DNA of 64,000 nucleotides, from the IMG/VR virus record IMGVR_UViG_3300031951_006582, positions 1 to 64,000 of that record. One strand, written 5' to 3'. The position numbers were made by a program, and so were the translations under genes. The first letter of the stretch is position 1; every line of letters starts with the position of its first letter. Below, piece after piece: positions 1-8,182 of this stretch. Under the pieces are notes generated by a model. The model had not been told where the DNA came from, did no database searches, and worked only from the letters and a program-made list of their open reading frames with translations. Source of the DNA: a virus.

Positions 1-2
1 TT

Positions 3-290
3 AAGCAGACTGAGACCGAAATTGCGGTCCTTCAGGTACAGTATGGATATCTCAATGAAAAATGTGACGATATCAAAACTGGCCTGAAGGACTTGACAAC
101 TCACATTGACAATCAAACAGAAGCTACTCATAACCTCATCAAAGAGTTTCAAGAAGAAAATAAAAAGCAACACGACGAAGTAAACGAGAAAATCGCTTCA
201 TTTGAAAAGTGGCGCTGGATGCTTATGGGAGCAGGTGTGTTAGCAGGCGCTATAGGATGGCCCACATTATCAGCACTTCTTGGTATGTAA
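3..290 (+). CDS. Coiled-coil plus C-terminal membrane anchor protein (5' partial)
   Basis: The reading frame is open from the first bases of the window with no start codon, so the N-terminus lies outside. The visible 95 residues are a charged, heptad-like helix rich in E, K, Q and N, then a W-R-W motif and a hydrophobic segment (about residues 75-93) ending in GM. This coiled coil plus single C-terminal TM layout is that of XhlA/hemolysin-like phage proteins that sit near lysis or baseplate genes. The family call is inference from layout only. The stop codon abuts the stop of the convergent Nudix gene. Confidence 0.6.
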   Translation, partial: KQTETEIAVLQVQYGYLNEKCDDIKTGLKDLTTHIDNQTEATHNLIKEFQEENKKQHDEVNEKIASFEKWRWMLMGAGVLAGAIGWPTLSALLGM

Positions 291-692
291 TCAAGTAAGA
301 CTGTTCAACTTTTCAATCACAATATCAATATTCACAGTAGAAAATAATCCAGGGTGTAATGGTTTAGGATATAGACCAGACTTTACCCACGCATAGCCTA
401 CGTGTTCGTGATTTAATTTAGGAATAAATTCTTCTTCAATTTGACAGAAAAATGTATGATATGTGAAGTTTCCATTCACGAATTTTTGAATAGGAATAAT
501 CTTTAGATCAGAAATGTCAAATTGCATTTCTTCAAAGCATTCTCTTTTTATCCCATCAGACAACGTTTCATCATTTTCTATTCCGCCACCTGGGATACTC
601 CACATAGGAGTTTGCTTGTCATTTCTCAATAAGTATAGAAAGCTATTTGTTACTGAACTATAGAAGAAAACGCCGGCAGCTTGTTTTGACAT
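291..692 (-). CDS. Nudix hydrolase
   Basis: 133-residue protein if started at the Met of MSKQAAGVFF (692), which leaves a 1-base gap to the upstream gp15 stop; an earlier in-frame Met (770) would overlap gp15 by 77 bases and adds residues unlike the family. The Nudix box is clear: GGGIENDE, seven residues, then RECFEEMQF. It fits G-x5-E-x7-RE-U-x-EE-x-G-U except that the last Gly is Gln. The family hydrolyses nucleoside diphosphates linked to another group; likely roles are pool cleaning, NAD/ADP-ribose or mRNA-cap turnover, and the substrate cannot be read from sequence. It is the last gene of the minus-strand gp14-gp15 operon. Confidence 0.85.
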   Translation of the reverse strand: MSKQAAGVFFYSSVTNSFLYLLRNDKQTPMWSIPGGGIENDETLSDGIKRECFEEMQFDISDLKIIPIQKFVNGNFTYHTFFCQIEEEFIPKLNHEHVGYAWVKSGLYPKPLHPGLFSTVNIDIVIEKLNSLT

Positions 693-693
693 A

Positions 694-2070
694 TTAGATA
701 ACGATACTGTAATCGCCTTCCCCGTACCATCCTTCATATGACTTGACCCACATGCCTTCAGTAGGTGCATATCTATATTGAATATTAGTAGTTAAATTCG
801 TTACAAATTGCACGGTAGTTGCCTCTTCAGCAGAAAATGCAACTTCCCATTGATTAGAATTAGCATTATATTCTATGATATCATTGGCTGCTGCAACTAA
901 ATCTCCCCAAGCAACAGTAGAATCTTCGTCATATCCTATATCTTCAACTATAAGATATCTTACATTTGGCCAAGGTCCCGGCAATCCAGCATTAGGACCA
1001 GTCAACTGAGGATTAATGATTGCGTTAATTGGTTCAAGTGTGTTTTGTGGTAGAGTATCTGGGTCAATATTATAAATCAAGAATCTATCATCAACCGGGT
1101 TAGGTACAATCGTGCCAACAATATCATCTTCCATATATGGGTTCTGTAACCAAATCTGACTGATACCTGGCTTAATTGCTCCATAAACGTTCAATAAGCT
1201 TGTCCAATACAAGTCTGTATTCGGATTCACTGGCTGTTCTAGTGAGCTATTAGGCGGATAGAATGCAGTAGCTTGTGGAAGCAACTGTAATTGATTGCCC
1301 AACAATAATAGTTTATAACCATATGGGCTAATCTTTTGTCTAGTTCCAAGCAACAAGTCTTCATCTTGAATATCATCAAGTGCTGCACCCTTAAAGATAC
1401 TTGCAATAACTTTATGAATGACACCCATCTTCTTGAGCTTACTGGCAGTAGTGAGCCATATAGGCATATAGAACTTCCAAGTCATAACATCAATTGGGTT
1501 GCCTGTTCCCTGAGGAATTTGTCTGCTGGTAAAAGTTATACCATCTTGGAATACTGCACTCAGCGAAGTCCAGTCAACAAAGTTATCAGTGCTTTGCAGT
1601 TCTAATGCTGGATTGAACAGCGTACCTAATTGTTCAATGATTTCTAACTTTTGATTGTAGTTAGTAGTCCAAAAATCAACAGTGATTCTTAGTGTATATG
1701 GAACTGGCATTAATCTTTCAACAGTGAATGCTTGTCCTTGTGTTGTCTCATAGCTTTGAGTATCTTGATTATATGCTCGTTGACGAACATTAACCTTATC
1801 AACGAATGTTGGGTCTTGTGTCCACTTTTGATTATACTCTAGTCCACTGATATAGTAAGTAATCATTGGTGCAGAGGGCAAGTTACTTGCACTGTTGTTA
1901 GCAATGATAGTGCTTGCTTGTCTGCTTGCGTCACCATACATAATTGGCACACGAAGAAGAATATCGTTACCATTTGGGTCTTTGCCCTTAGTTACGTACC
2001 AGTTACTAAAGATTTTAGCAAACTGAATTAAGAACCTTCTTATTTGATTATCGTAAAAATACTGTGCCAT
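694..2070 (-). CDS. 15: Tail sheath stabilizer and completion protein, gp15-like
   Basis: 458 residues. The N-terminus (FYDNQIRRFLIQFAKIFSN, then V-x-K, a Gly-rich turn and LRVPIMYGDASRQ) has the pattern of T4 gp15, which forms the hexameric ring capping the tail and joining it to the neck. A later VPYTLRITVDFWTTNYNQK stretch is also typical. At 458 aa it is much longer than T4 gp15 (272 aa); the extra C-terminal half is beta-rich and unassigned. It lies 3 bases after gp14 in the same transcript, matching the T4 order 14-15, but the pair is inverted relative to gp13 and gp18. Confidence 0.75.
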   Translation of the reverse strand: MAQYFYDNQIRRFLIQFAKIFSNWYVTKGKDPNGNDILLRVPIMYGDASRQASTIIANNSASNLPSAPMITYYISGLEYNQKWTQDPTFVDKVNVRQRAYNQDTQSYETTQGQAFTVERLMPVPYTLRITVDFWTTNYNQKLEIIEQLGTLFNPALELQSTDNFVDWTSLSAVFQDGITFTSRQIPQGTGNPIDVMTWKFYMPIWLTTASKLKKMGVIHKVIASIFKGAALDDIQDEDLLLGTRQKISPYGYKLLLLGNQLQLLPQATAFYPPNSSLEQPVNPNTDLYWTSLLNVYGAIKPGISQIWLQNPYMEDDIVGTIVPNPVDDRFLIYNIDPDTLPQNTLEPINAIINPQLTGPNAGLPGPWPNVRYLIVEDIGYDEDSTVAWGDLVAAANDIIEYNANSNQWEVAFSAEEATTVQFVTNLTTNIQYRYAPTEGMWVKSYEGWYGEGDYSIVI

Positions 2071-2073
2071 CTA

Positions 2074-3795
2074 TTATACTTCCGGGGGTACTGGGTCAAG
2101 AGCAGGTCGCAGCACAGATGATAGTGGTTGTGCTTGAGGAACAACTTCTTCAGTGTTATTTAGATAGATTTCACCCTGGTTGTTAATAAAGCCTGACAGC
2201 AATGACTTGTCGTCCGCAGTAAATCCAGTATCAGTTCTTACATTCTCGCTTATACGAATCCATAACTTTCCGTCCCAACGATATAGCAATTGAGGCATGT
2301 AATCAATGCGTAAGAAATAGTCACCTACTTGTGGATTTTGCGGGAAACTGATTCCAGCACCTACGGGGAAACCATTTGGTGCTTCGCCGTCACCTGTCAG
2401 ATAACCTGTGCTGTATCCAAACGTTCTAGGACTTGATCTAGTGATATACTGGAATCTAGGATCACAGTCTGCACGATAGTCCATTTGCTGAGTGATATCA
2501 CCGGTAAAGCCAGGAGCCTCAGGATTCTGATCAGCAGTAGCGTATGTATTATCAGCGGTACCGTATGGCCCTGTGATTATTCCTAATGACTGTACTGCTA
2601 ATGATTTAGTAGTTTCTACTGACCCAGAACCGCCCTCAGTGCGAACAGGAGCTTCTTCTACCATATTCAAACTAGTTTGAACAAATTTGTCAAGCTTGTC
2701 TTCAAAATGGTCCATGTCAGCGGTCATGTCCCAAATACTTTGCAGTGCTTCTTTTTTGATCTTGATGCCGACACTTGGAGTCTTGTACTTTGAGCTACGC
2801 ATAAACACGACGGTACCTTCTACGGGAACCTCAGTGCCTGTATTGCTTGAAGTGATTACGTCAACAGGCGGAGCGGGCTGATTGGTTTGATCAGACAGCA
2901 CATTGTTAGCTTTGTATCTACCATATGTGGGTACAATATACAACTTGCTCGTATCGTATCCGGCTTTGGGGACTAGTCTCTTAGCTTCTTCAAGCTGTGC
3001 ATTGTTGATTGCTATGTTCTTATTGTAGGTTGATAATATGTCAGCAAGATTACCATTAGTAATCTCTTTCCAATATGTTGAATTAGGTGGGGTGACACCC
3101 GCCGGGACCTCAATGATAGATTCATAGAGCTTATCACCAAAGTTAATTGTGTAGCCCGGCGGATATGTTTTGTCTTTGTCCCAATTACCGAGATAGTTAT
3201 CTTGATTAATTGGTTCTTTGAGAATGTCGCTAAATTCTTCACTGTTAACAAGTGGTTCACACTTGATACGCCATAAATGGGGATACCATGTCTGTGTAAA
3301 ACCTTCACTTGCATAGTTTGCATCGGTAATTTGATAGAATCGTTTCAATGCAACTGGGATAGTCTCATTAAGAGGATTGTAGTCCAACAAGTGTGGTAGT
3401 TCCAGTACGTCACCGACCATAAGTTTTCTACCTACAATGTCTATCATATCATTATAGTGGACAGTGATAAAGATTATATCATTATTCAAGAACAACCCAA
3501 ATTGGCTTAAGTCAAAGTCTAAGTTTTGCACGTTGTAGTGACCGCGCAAGCGATAGATGTTCTTATCATATACTCTATCACGGTTCTCTAAGAACAGCAA
3601 GTCTTGGATGTTTAGTGGACTTAGTACATCATAGTTTGGCTGAGTATAGTCAACACTAGTATCGCCGGTAGCTGGGCCTAGATACTTGTGAATGTACAAG
3701 TCAGTCCCGCCCACAGTGAATTGTTCGGATATCGTTCTATCTAGGAATCGATAGTCGTTTTGTTTGTTCGAACGGTATAAACTAAGCTTTGGCAT
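2074..3795 (-). CDS. 14: Neck protein, probable gp14
   Basis: 573 residues, start CAT at 3793-3795. The N-terminal part (FLDRTISEQFTVGGTDLYIHKYLGP, then a V-G-D-x-L-E-L-P and a K-R-F-Y-Q-I segment) follows the order of T4-like gp14 neck proteins, which connect head portal and tail. It is about twice the length of T4 gp14. The C-terminal part has a VGDYFLRIDYMPQLLYRWDG..W module seen also in other proteins here (sheath, 62473-62850). A late-promoter octamer sits 5 bases before the ATG, so the mRNA is probably leaderless. Position directly before gp15 supports the call; sequence support alone is moderate. Confidence 0.5.
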   Translation of the reverse strand: MPKLSLYRSNKQNDYRFLDRTISEQFTVGGTDLYIHKYLGPATGDTSVDYTQPNYDVLSPLNIQDLLFLENRDRVYDKNIYRLRGHYNVQNLDFDLSQFGLFLNNDIIFITVHYNDMIDIVGRKLMVGDVLELPHLLDYNPLNETIPVALKRFYQITDANYASEGFTQTWYPHLWRIKCEPLVNSEEFSDILKEPINQDNYLGNWDKDKTYPPGYTINFGDKLYESIIEVPAGVTPPNSTYWKEITNGNLADILSTYNKNIAINNAQLEEAKRLVPKAGYDTSKLYIVPTYGRYKANNVLSDQTNQPAPPVDVITSSNTGTEVPVEGTVVFMRSSKYKTPSVGIKIKKEALQSIWDMTADMDHFEDKLDKFVQTSLNMVEEAPVRTEGGSGSVETTKSLAVQSLGIITGPYGTADNTYATADQNPEAPGFTGDITQQMDYRADCDPRFQYITRSSPRTFGYSTGYLTGDGEAPNGFPVGAGISFPQNPQVGDYFLRIDYMPQLLYRWDGKLWIRISENVRTDTGFTADDKSLLSGFINNQGEIYLNNTEEVVPQAQPLSSVLRPALDPVPPEV

Positions 3796-3800
3796 ATAGT

Positions 3801-3808
3801 TATTTATC
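3801..3808 (-). promoter_or_regulatory. Late promoter, leaderless spacing (gp14)
   Basis: GATAAATA on the minus strand, five bases before the gp14 ATG (3795). Confidence 0.7.
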
Positions 3809-3820
3809 GGAAAAAAAAGG

Positions 3821-3849
3821 TTGACACTGGTTACCCTTTTTGTTATAAC
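3821..3849 (+). promoter_or_regulatory. Early sigma70-type promoter
   Basis: TTGACA (3821-3826), 17-base spacer, TATAAC (3844-3849). The spacer starts with CTGGTTACCC, an interrupted palindrome GGT-T-ACC also found in the next promoter. Drives the HNH gene; it is divergent from the late promoter of gp14. Confidence 0.8.
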
Positions 3850-3885
3850 GAATGAATCAACAACAGAAATGAAAGGTTGATCGAA

Positions 3886-4332
3886 ATGAAATTAGTCCCA
3901 GCCGAAAAACTTATTATTCCTATGGAAGACCGTCCTCGTTGCATCGAAGAAGGGTGCGACGAACCTGGGCACCACACTGGTAGATATCGTAAATCAGACG
4001 GCATGCCATATTTTCGTACTCGTTGCGAAAAGCATCATGCAGAATATCAGGGTAAAAAGAAGGGACAGACTTCACGACAGTGGAGAAATAGCTTTCATCC
4101 CTATCTACATCAGCGCAAAGACTATTGCGAAAACATTGATGGGCGCTTAGGTTTTGTTTGCACTACAACCATTACAATGGATGCAATGTTACAAGTAGAT
4201 CATATCGACGGCTGCCCGGATAATAATGATCCGGAGAATCTGCAAACATTCTGTGCATGTTGCCATATTCATAAGACCGTTACTAACAAGGATTATGCCA
4301 CTCCCGGACGAAAAACTCTAAAAAATGGTTGA
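3886..4332 (+). CDS. HNH-type endonuclease with zinc-binding Cys pairs
   Basis: 148 residues. ATG at 3886 is chosen over the in-frame TTG at 3877 because an AAAGG ribosome site (3872-3876) is correctly spaced. The C-terminal half has QVDHIDGCPDNNDPENLQTF followed by C-x-C-C-x-IHKT: the HNH betabetaalpha-metal core with Cys ligands. Upstream, C-I-E-E-G-C and RC-E-KHH form another likely zinc site. These proteins cut DNA as homing or packaging-associated nucleases. It stands alone behind its own strong early promoter and has no split host gene around it, so a homing role is not evident. Confidence 0.75.
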   Translation: MKLVPAEKLIIPMEDRPRCIEEGCDEPGHHTGRYRKSDGMPYFRTRCEKHHAEYQGKKKGQTSRQWRNSFHPYLHQRKDYCENIDGRLGFVCTTTITMDAMLQVDHIDGCPDNNDPENLQTFCACCHIHKTVTNKDYATPGRKTLKNG

Positions 4333-4357
4333 CACGGTTACCCAAAACTGCTATAAA
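4329..4357 (+). promoter_or_regulatory. Early sigma70-type promoter
   Basis: TTGACA (4329-4334), 17-base spacer containing CGGTTACCC, TATAAA (4352-4357). The -35 box overlaps the stop codon of the HNH gene. Drives the 4383-5329 operon. Confidence 0.8.
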
Positions 4358-4382
4358 GAATGTATAGCAAGGAGATTGTAAC

Positions 4383-4619
4383 ATGGCTCAGCAGACGATC
4401 AACGAAATCATGAATGAAATGGCAGAAGATATCCGCTGTGATATTCACGGTGATATCTATGGTCACGAACGTTGGGCCGAAGAAATCTTTCGTCTTCGTG
4501 CTGAACTTCGCCGCAATCGTGAAAAAGCTATTGAAGATAGCTGGGCCCGTAACCCTGATCGTAGCGGCGGTCAGTATAGCGATGCTGAAATTGCTCGTGC
4601 CCGTACGGAGCGGTGGTAA
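4383..4619 (+). CDS. Small early protein of unknown function
   Basis: 78 residues, highly charged and helical (MAQQTINEIMNEMAEDIR, then RLRAELRRNREKAIED). No domain recognised. It has an AAGGAGA ribosome site and its own early promoter (4329-4357), and it is the first gene of a run of tiny genes joined by TAATG stop-start overlaps. Its position suggests host takeover or early regulation, which is inference only. Confidence 0.65.
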   Translation: MAQQTINEIMNEMAEDIRCDIHGDIYGHERWAEEIFRLRAELRRNREKAIEDSWARNPDRSGGQYSDAEIARARTERW

Positions 4620-4717
4620 TGATTGAAATAGCCCGGGCTATGTTTGCGATTGGACTAGGCATACTGTCTATGATAATTTTTAGAGTCTTTCTTGATGTTT
4701 GGAAAGGACGTTGGTAA
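4619..4717 (+). CDS. Tiny single-pass membrane protein
   Basis: 32 residues (MIEIARAMFAIGLGILSMII, ending WKGRW). Start codon overlaps the upstream stop (TAATG) and its own stop overlaps the next start in the same way, which supports real translational coupling. One hydrophobic helix with a basic C-terminus. Function unknown. Confidence 0.5.
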   Translation: MIEIARAMFAIGLGILSMIIFRVFLDVWKGRW

Positions 4718-4875
4718 TGGAAGCATTAACCTTTGACGAATGGTATAAAAAGACATACCCCGGCGATTGGGCGTTGGCGCGTGAAGCATTGTCGCCTCCT
4801 GCAATAGAACGCTATGAACAAGCAAGTCGGGCATGGGAAGCCTCTCGTGAAAACATCCGTTATTGGGACTTATGA
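4717..4875 (+). CDS. Small early protein of unknown function
   Basis: 52 residues, start overlapping the previous stop (TAATG). The sequence is Trp- and Glu-rich (FDEWYKKTYPGDWALAREAL, then a helix with ERYEQASRAWEASRENIRYW). No family recognised. Coupled translation with both neighbours is the main evidence that it is a gene. Confidence 0.5.
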   Translation: MEALTFDEWYKKTYPGDWALAREALSPPAIERYEQASRAWEASRENIRYWDL

Positions 4876-4876
4876 C

Positions 4877-4975
4877 ATGAAGTTTCTTGAATTTATACTC
4901 ACGACATTTGCAGGACGTTTTGTTCTGTTTCTAATGATTGTTGCCGCAGCTTGGGCTTATAAGCTTTTAGGTTGA
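4877..4975 (+). CDS. Tiny membrane protein
   Basis: 32 residues, MKFLEFILTTFAGRFVLFLM then IVAAAWAYKLLG. It is almost entirely one hydrophobic helix. It starts 1 base after the previous stop and ends 3 bases before the next ATG, so it belongs to the same early operon. Function unknown. Confidence 0.45.
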   Translation: MKFLEFILTTFAGRFVLFLMIVAAAWAYKLLG

Positions 4976-4978
4976 CCC

Positions 4979-5329
4979 ATGACTACTAACGCTTATCTGT
5001 TCATGTGGACTCAGTATGGCATTGAAGCCATCGTACCTATCACACAATATGAAGAACAAGACAAGCTTGACACTTGGAACATTCTCAGGGGTCAACCTAC
5101 GGGCAAGAATCCATTAGACGATATTCTTAGCTCCATGCAACTCAGGGCACGATTCAATCCTGGTCGTCACTATGAAATCTATGCTATGGATTGTGAGGAA
5201 GGCATCACCGAAGAACAGTTGTTTGAGTTGTGGGATAGCAACCCTCAATATGCAGCAGACCTGACCCGTGAAAAGGGTGTCTGTATGTTCAATGGTCGCA
5301 AGCCATTGCATGAAATCAAGGTTAGGTAA
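4979..5329 (+). CDS. Conserved-looking early protein, unknown function
   Basis: 116 residues. It starts MTTNAYLFMWTQYGIEAIVP and ends in a basic RKPLHEIKVR tail. Alternating hydrophobic/charged composition suggests a small soluble alpha/beta fold. No motif identifies it. It is the last gene of the early operon that starts at 4383, and the next early promoter begins 8 bases after its stop. Confidence 0.6.
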   Translation: MTTNAYLFMWTQYGIEAIVPITQYEEQDKLDTWNILRGQPTGKNPLDDILSSMQLRARFNPGRHYEIYAMDCEEGITEEQLFELWDSNPQYAADLTREKGVCMFNGRKPLHEIKVR

Positions 5330-5337
5330 TTTTTCGG

Positions 5338-5366
5338 TTGACAATTACCTATGGCTATTGTATAGT
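5338..5366 (+). promoter_or_regulatory. Early sigma70-type promoter
   Basis: TTGACA (5338-5343), 17-base spacer, TATAGT (5361-5366), followed by a normal leader with AGGAG. Drives the 5399-7310 operon (unknown protein, MazG, ACP-like). Confidence 0.8.
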
Positions 5367-5398
5367 GTATAAGTAATCTGAAATTCAGGAGATAATCT

Positions 5399-6649
5399 AT
5401 GGCTCGTCGCCCCGCTCTCATCAAGGCTCGTAAGCCTAAGAAGACCACTGTTCGTGTCGGCAAAGGTCTGACCGTTGCTAAAAGCACTAACACTACTGTT
5501 AAGGACCTTCGTCCGAAGGATACTGACATTGTTCATTACGGTCCCGAACCGAATTTCAGTGATAAGCAGCCCAATCCTGAACGCCGCGAAAGCGAACTTG
5601 GGAATGCGTATAGTTGGTACTCTCACTTTTATGGTCCTAAGGATGCTAAGATGTTCATCATCCAGTATCTTGAAGATACTAAGGCTGATAAGGAAATCAT
5701 CAAGCTTGTTCGTAAGGCCCCTGATAATCGCACTGTAACTACTGCTGGTTGGGTTGCTCGTTGTGCTACCCGTGGTCTTATCCTCGAACAGAAGAATATT
5801 GATTATATTCAACGGGCAGTTGACATTCTTGTTGACTTTGCTAAGCGCAATGTCAAGGATGATACTGATACTGAAACTGAAACGAAGCCTAAGCGTACTG
5901 TCAACATTCAGGAAGTCATGCGTGAAAAGGCTGATGAAGCCCTCGGTGATGTAGAAGCACTGTTTGACGAATTTATTGACGCAGGTTGCCCTAAGGACTT
6001 CAACGTTGACAAGCGTGTTGTAGGCGCACTGTCTGCACGTAACGTTCTCCCGCAGCATCTTGCTCTTGCTATTAAGCGTTATCAGCGTCTCCTTGACGAA
6101 TACCTTGAAGTTCAGGAAGGCAAGTGCGACCAGCTTAAGGAAGCATACAGCAACTACAGTAAGATGCAGATCCGTTATACTATCAAGTTTATCGAGGATA
6201 TCATCGGTGAATTGAATGGCTATATCAGTCTCAAGCAGGCAACTAAGAAGCCTCGTGCTAAGAAAGCAGTTCCTGTTGAAAAGGTTGTAGCTAAGCTTAA
6301 GCACTGCAAGGTATTCAAGGACGATGCTCTCAAGCTTGATCTTACTGGTCTAAGCCCCGTCAAGCTCCATCAGAGCACCGAAGCTTGGGTCTATGACACT
6401 AAGAAGCGTAAGATGCATCACTATGTCGCAGACGACTACAGCAAGTGCCTGATGATCAAGGGCAATACTGTTATTGGTTTTGACAAGAAGGAGTCAGGCA
6501 TCAAGTCGCTTCGCAAGCCTGCTGAACAGATTAAGGCATTGATGGGCAGTAAGCCTGCTGCTCGTAAGTTTTTCAAGGAGATCAAGGCTGTTGAAGCGGT
6601 ACCAAACGGTCGCTTCAATGCAGACATGATCATCCTCAAGGCATTTTAA
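5399..6649 (+). CDS. Lysine-rich early protein, unknown function
   Basis: 416 residues, first gene behind the early promoter at 5338-5366 with an AGGAG site. The N-terminus is strongly basic (MARRPALIKARKPKKTTVR), the middle is helical with an acidic DDTDTETETKPKR linker, and the C-terminal part (about 300-416) contains a TEAWVYDTKKRKMHHYVADD stretch resembling a small beta domain. The basic N-terminus suggests nucleic-acid binding. Codons are CGT/CTT/AAG-rich, as in the polymerase and ClpA genes and unlike the AGA/TTA-rich late genes. I do not recognise the family. Confidence 0.7.
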   Translation: MARRPALIKARKPKKTTVRVGKGLTVAKSTNTTVKDLRPKDTDIVHYGPEPNFSDKQPNPERRESELGNAYSWYSHFYGPKDAKMFIIQYLEDTKADKEIIKLVRKAPDNRTVTTAGWVARCATRGLILEQKNIDYIQRAVDILVDFAKRNVKDDTDTETETKPKRTVNIQEVMREKADEALGDVEALFDEFIDAGCPKDFNVDKRVVGALSARNVLPQHLALAIKRYQRLLDEYLEVQEGKCDQLKEAYSNYSKMQIRYTIKFIEDIIGELNGYISLKQATKKPRAKKAVPVEKVVAKLKHCKVFKDDALKLDLTGLSPVKLHQSTEAWVYDTKKRKMHHYVADDYSKCLMIKGNTVIGFDKKESGIKSLRKPAEQIKALMGSKPAARKFFKEIKAVEAVPNGRFNADMIILKAF

Positions 6650-6660
6650 AAGGAAAATAT

Positions 6661-7074
6661 ATGACAACCCAAATTGATCTAAACAAGTACGCCGATTTTG
6701 TTCTTACCGTTTGTTCGGATCCTAGTAAAGCAGTAGACGCATTTGTGTCCCGCGTAAAGGAACTGGATGAAACAACCGGAGTCAATATTCCCTTATTGCT
6801 GACAGCCGGTATTGGTCTAGGAAGTGAAGGAGGAGAATTCCAAGAGATTGTCAAGAAGGTATTGTTCCAAGGTAAACCTTTGTCGGACGATACAGTGTTT
6901 CATCTTAAGCGTGAACTGGGCGACATTGCTTGGTACTGGGCTAATGCTTGTAACGCACTTGGACTTGATCCTAATGAGGTGCTTGCAGAGAACGTACACA
7001 AGCTACAGTCACGCTATCCGGGTGGCAAGTTTGATGCTCACTACAGCGAGAACCGTAAGGACGGCGACCTGTGA
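6661..7074 (+). CDS. MazG-like nucleotide pyrophosphohydrolase
   Basis: 137 residues, all-alpha. The metal-binding pattern of MazG/dUTPase-like NTP pyrophosphatases is visible: GLGSEGGEFQEIVKKVLF (ExxE type) and, after a helix, LKRELGDIAWYWANAC (ExxD). Such enzymes hydrolyse (d)NTPs to monophosphates. In phages they are thought to tune nucleotide or alarmone pools. It is 11 bases downstream of the 5399 gene and its stop overlaps the GTG start of the acyl-carrier-like gene, so the three are one early transcript. Confidence 0.8.
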   Translation: MTTQIDLNKYADFVLTVCSDPSKAVDAFVSRVKELDETTGVNIPLLLTAGIGLGSEGGEFQEIVKKVLFQGKPLSDDTVFHLKRELGDIAWYWANACNALGLDPNEVLAENVHKLQSRYPGGKFDAHYSENRKDGDL

Positions 7075-7310
7075 CGAAAGATGTTGAAGTATCTATTTTA
7101 AAACTTGTTGCCGAACAGTTTGGTTTAGGCAAAGTACATCCTAAAGATCGTCTTATTGAGGATTTACAGGGTGATGCATTAGACACAATTGAACTTATAA
7201 TGCGCCTAGAAGAACAATTTAATATTCAAATACCTGACGAAAAAGTAGACGATATCATTACGGTACAGGATGCTATTGATTGCGTTATTAAAAGCAATCA
7301 GTTAGTTTAA
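7071..7310 (+). CDS. Acyl-carrier-protein homologue lacking the phosphopantetheine serine
   Basis: 79 residues, GTG start overlapping the MazG stop (GTGA). The whole length follows bacterial AcpP: EDL-x-GD-x-LDTIELIM, RLEEQF, IPDEKVDDIITVQDAID. The invariant DSL attachment site reads D35-A36-L37 (GCA codon at 7176-7178), so the Ser that carries 4'-phosphopantetheine is Ala. Canonical ACPs shuttle acyl chains; this one cannot be charged at that site. It may act as a decoy or partner-binding protein for ACP-interacting enzymes. Early expression fits interference with host lipid or stress pathways (inference). Confidence 0.85.
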   Translation: MTKDVEVSILKLVAEQFGLGKVHPKDRLIEDLQGDALDTIELIMRLEEQFNIQIPDEKVDDIITVQDAIDCVIKSNQLV

Positions 7311-7331
7311 GCATAGTCATAATCGTTTCCT

Positions 7332-7339
7332 GATAAATA
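7332..7339 (+). promoter_or_regulatory. Late promoter (gp13)
   Basis: GATAAATA, 19 bases of leader sequence before ATG 7359. Confidence 0.7.
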
Positions 7340-7358
7340 ACATTAACAGGAAACAATT

Positions 7359-8144
7359 ATGGCAGCAGACCCACTAGCAACACCAACTAACGCTAATTTA
7401 ACACAACTTAAAGAGGCTCTCTTTGAGAACCTTCGCTTACGTTTAGGCGGAGACATTGTTGATCTTGAATTAGATCCAGATCATTATGAAGCCGCATACG
7501 ACTATGCAATTAAGCTGTATAGACAGAGAGCGCAGAACGCAACGGTAGAAAGCTACACTCTTATGAGAGTGGAGAAGAACGTTGATACCTACACTCTTCC
7601 CAGCGAATTCATCAACGTCCGCTGCTTATATCGTAGAACAGTAGGTCTTGAAACAGGACCAAGTTCTACATCGTTTGACCCGTTCTCAAGCGCCATTCTC
7701 AATACATACCTACTGAACTACAACTATACCGGCGGTCTGGCTACGTATGATTTCTATGCCGGTTACGTAGAACTAGCAGCCAGAATGTTCGGTGGATATG
7801 TCACCTTCACATTTAACCCTGTAACTAAAGTCTTGCGAGTTGTAAGAGACTTCAAGGGTTCAGGTGAGCGCATTCTCATTTGGGCAGATATTCAGCGCCC
7901 TGAGATTGAGTTGATACAAGACCCTGGCGCCGGCGTTTGGATCGGCGACTATACACTTGCAGTACTAAAGGGTATCATCGGTGAGGCTCGTGAGAAATTC
8001 CAATCAATCGCAGGACCAAGCGGCGGCACTTCATTGAACGGCGCTGCTATGAAGGCTGAGTCCAAAGCTGAACAAGAAAGATTGATTGATGATCTACGTA
8101 AGTATCAAGATTATTCCCAACCACTCACTTGGATTCAAGGATAA
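7359..8144 (+). CDS. 13: Neck protein, gp13-like
   Basis: 261 residues. The N-terminal third (KEALFENLRLRLGGDIVDLE, LDPDHYEAAYDYAIKLYRQR, then A-x-V-E-S-Y) is the helical signature of T4-like gp13 neck/head-completion proteins, which bind the portal after packaging. The rest is a mixed beta region. A perfect late-promoter octamer lies 20 bases upstream of the ATG. It is separated from gp14/gp15, which are inverted 4-7 kb away, so the usual 13-14-15 order has been rearranged. Confidence 0.6.
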   Translation: MAADPLATPTNANLTQLKEALFENLRLRLGGDIVDLELDPDHYEAAYDYAIKLYRQRAQNATVESYTLMRVEKNVDTYTLPSEFINVRCLYRRTVGLETGPSSTSFDPFSSAILNTYLLNYNYTGGLATYDFYAGYVELAARMFGGYVTFTFNPVTKVLRVVRDFKGSGERILIWADIQRPEIELIQDPGAGVWIGDYTLAVLKGIIGEAREKFQSIAGPSGGTSLNGAAMKAESKAEQERLIDDLRKYQDYSQPLTWIQG

Positions 8145-8147
8145 GGC

Positions 8148-8176
8148 TTGACAACACCCTCTTCTTGTGTTATATT
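8148..8176 (+). promoter_or_regulatory. Early promoter giving a leaderless kinase mRNA
   Basis: TTGACA (8148-8153), 17-base spacer, TATATT (8171-8176), then CTAAGA and the ATG at 8183. The expected start of transcription coincides with the start codon and there is no room for a ribosome site. Confidence 0.75.
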
Positions 8177-8182
8177 CTAAGA

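Noticed and set aside
4414-4626. 70-codon frame overlapping the 4383 gene
   Set aside because: Alternative frame of a well-supported early gene with its own ribosome site; no independent start signal.
5345-6304. 319-codon open frame antisense to the 5399 gene
   Set aside because: It mirrors the strongly biased codons of the plus-strand gene, has no ribosome site or promoter, and its product is low-quality Leu/Thr/Asn-rich sequence.
8129-8182. Upstream start for the dNMP kinase (18 extra residues)
   Set aside because: It lies before the -10 box of the gene's own promoter and overlaps gp13; the P-loop begins right after ATG 8183.
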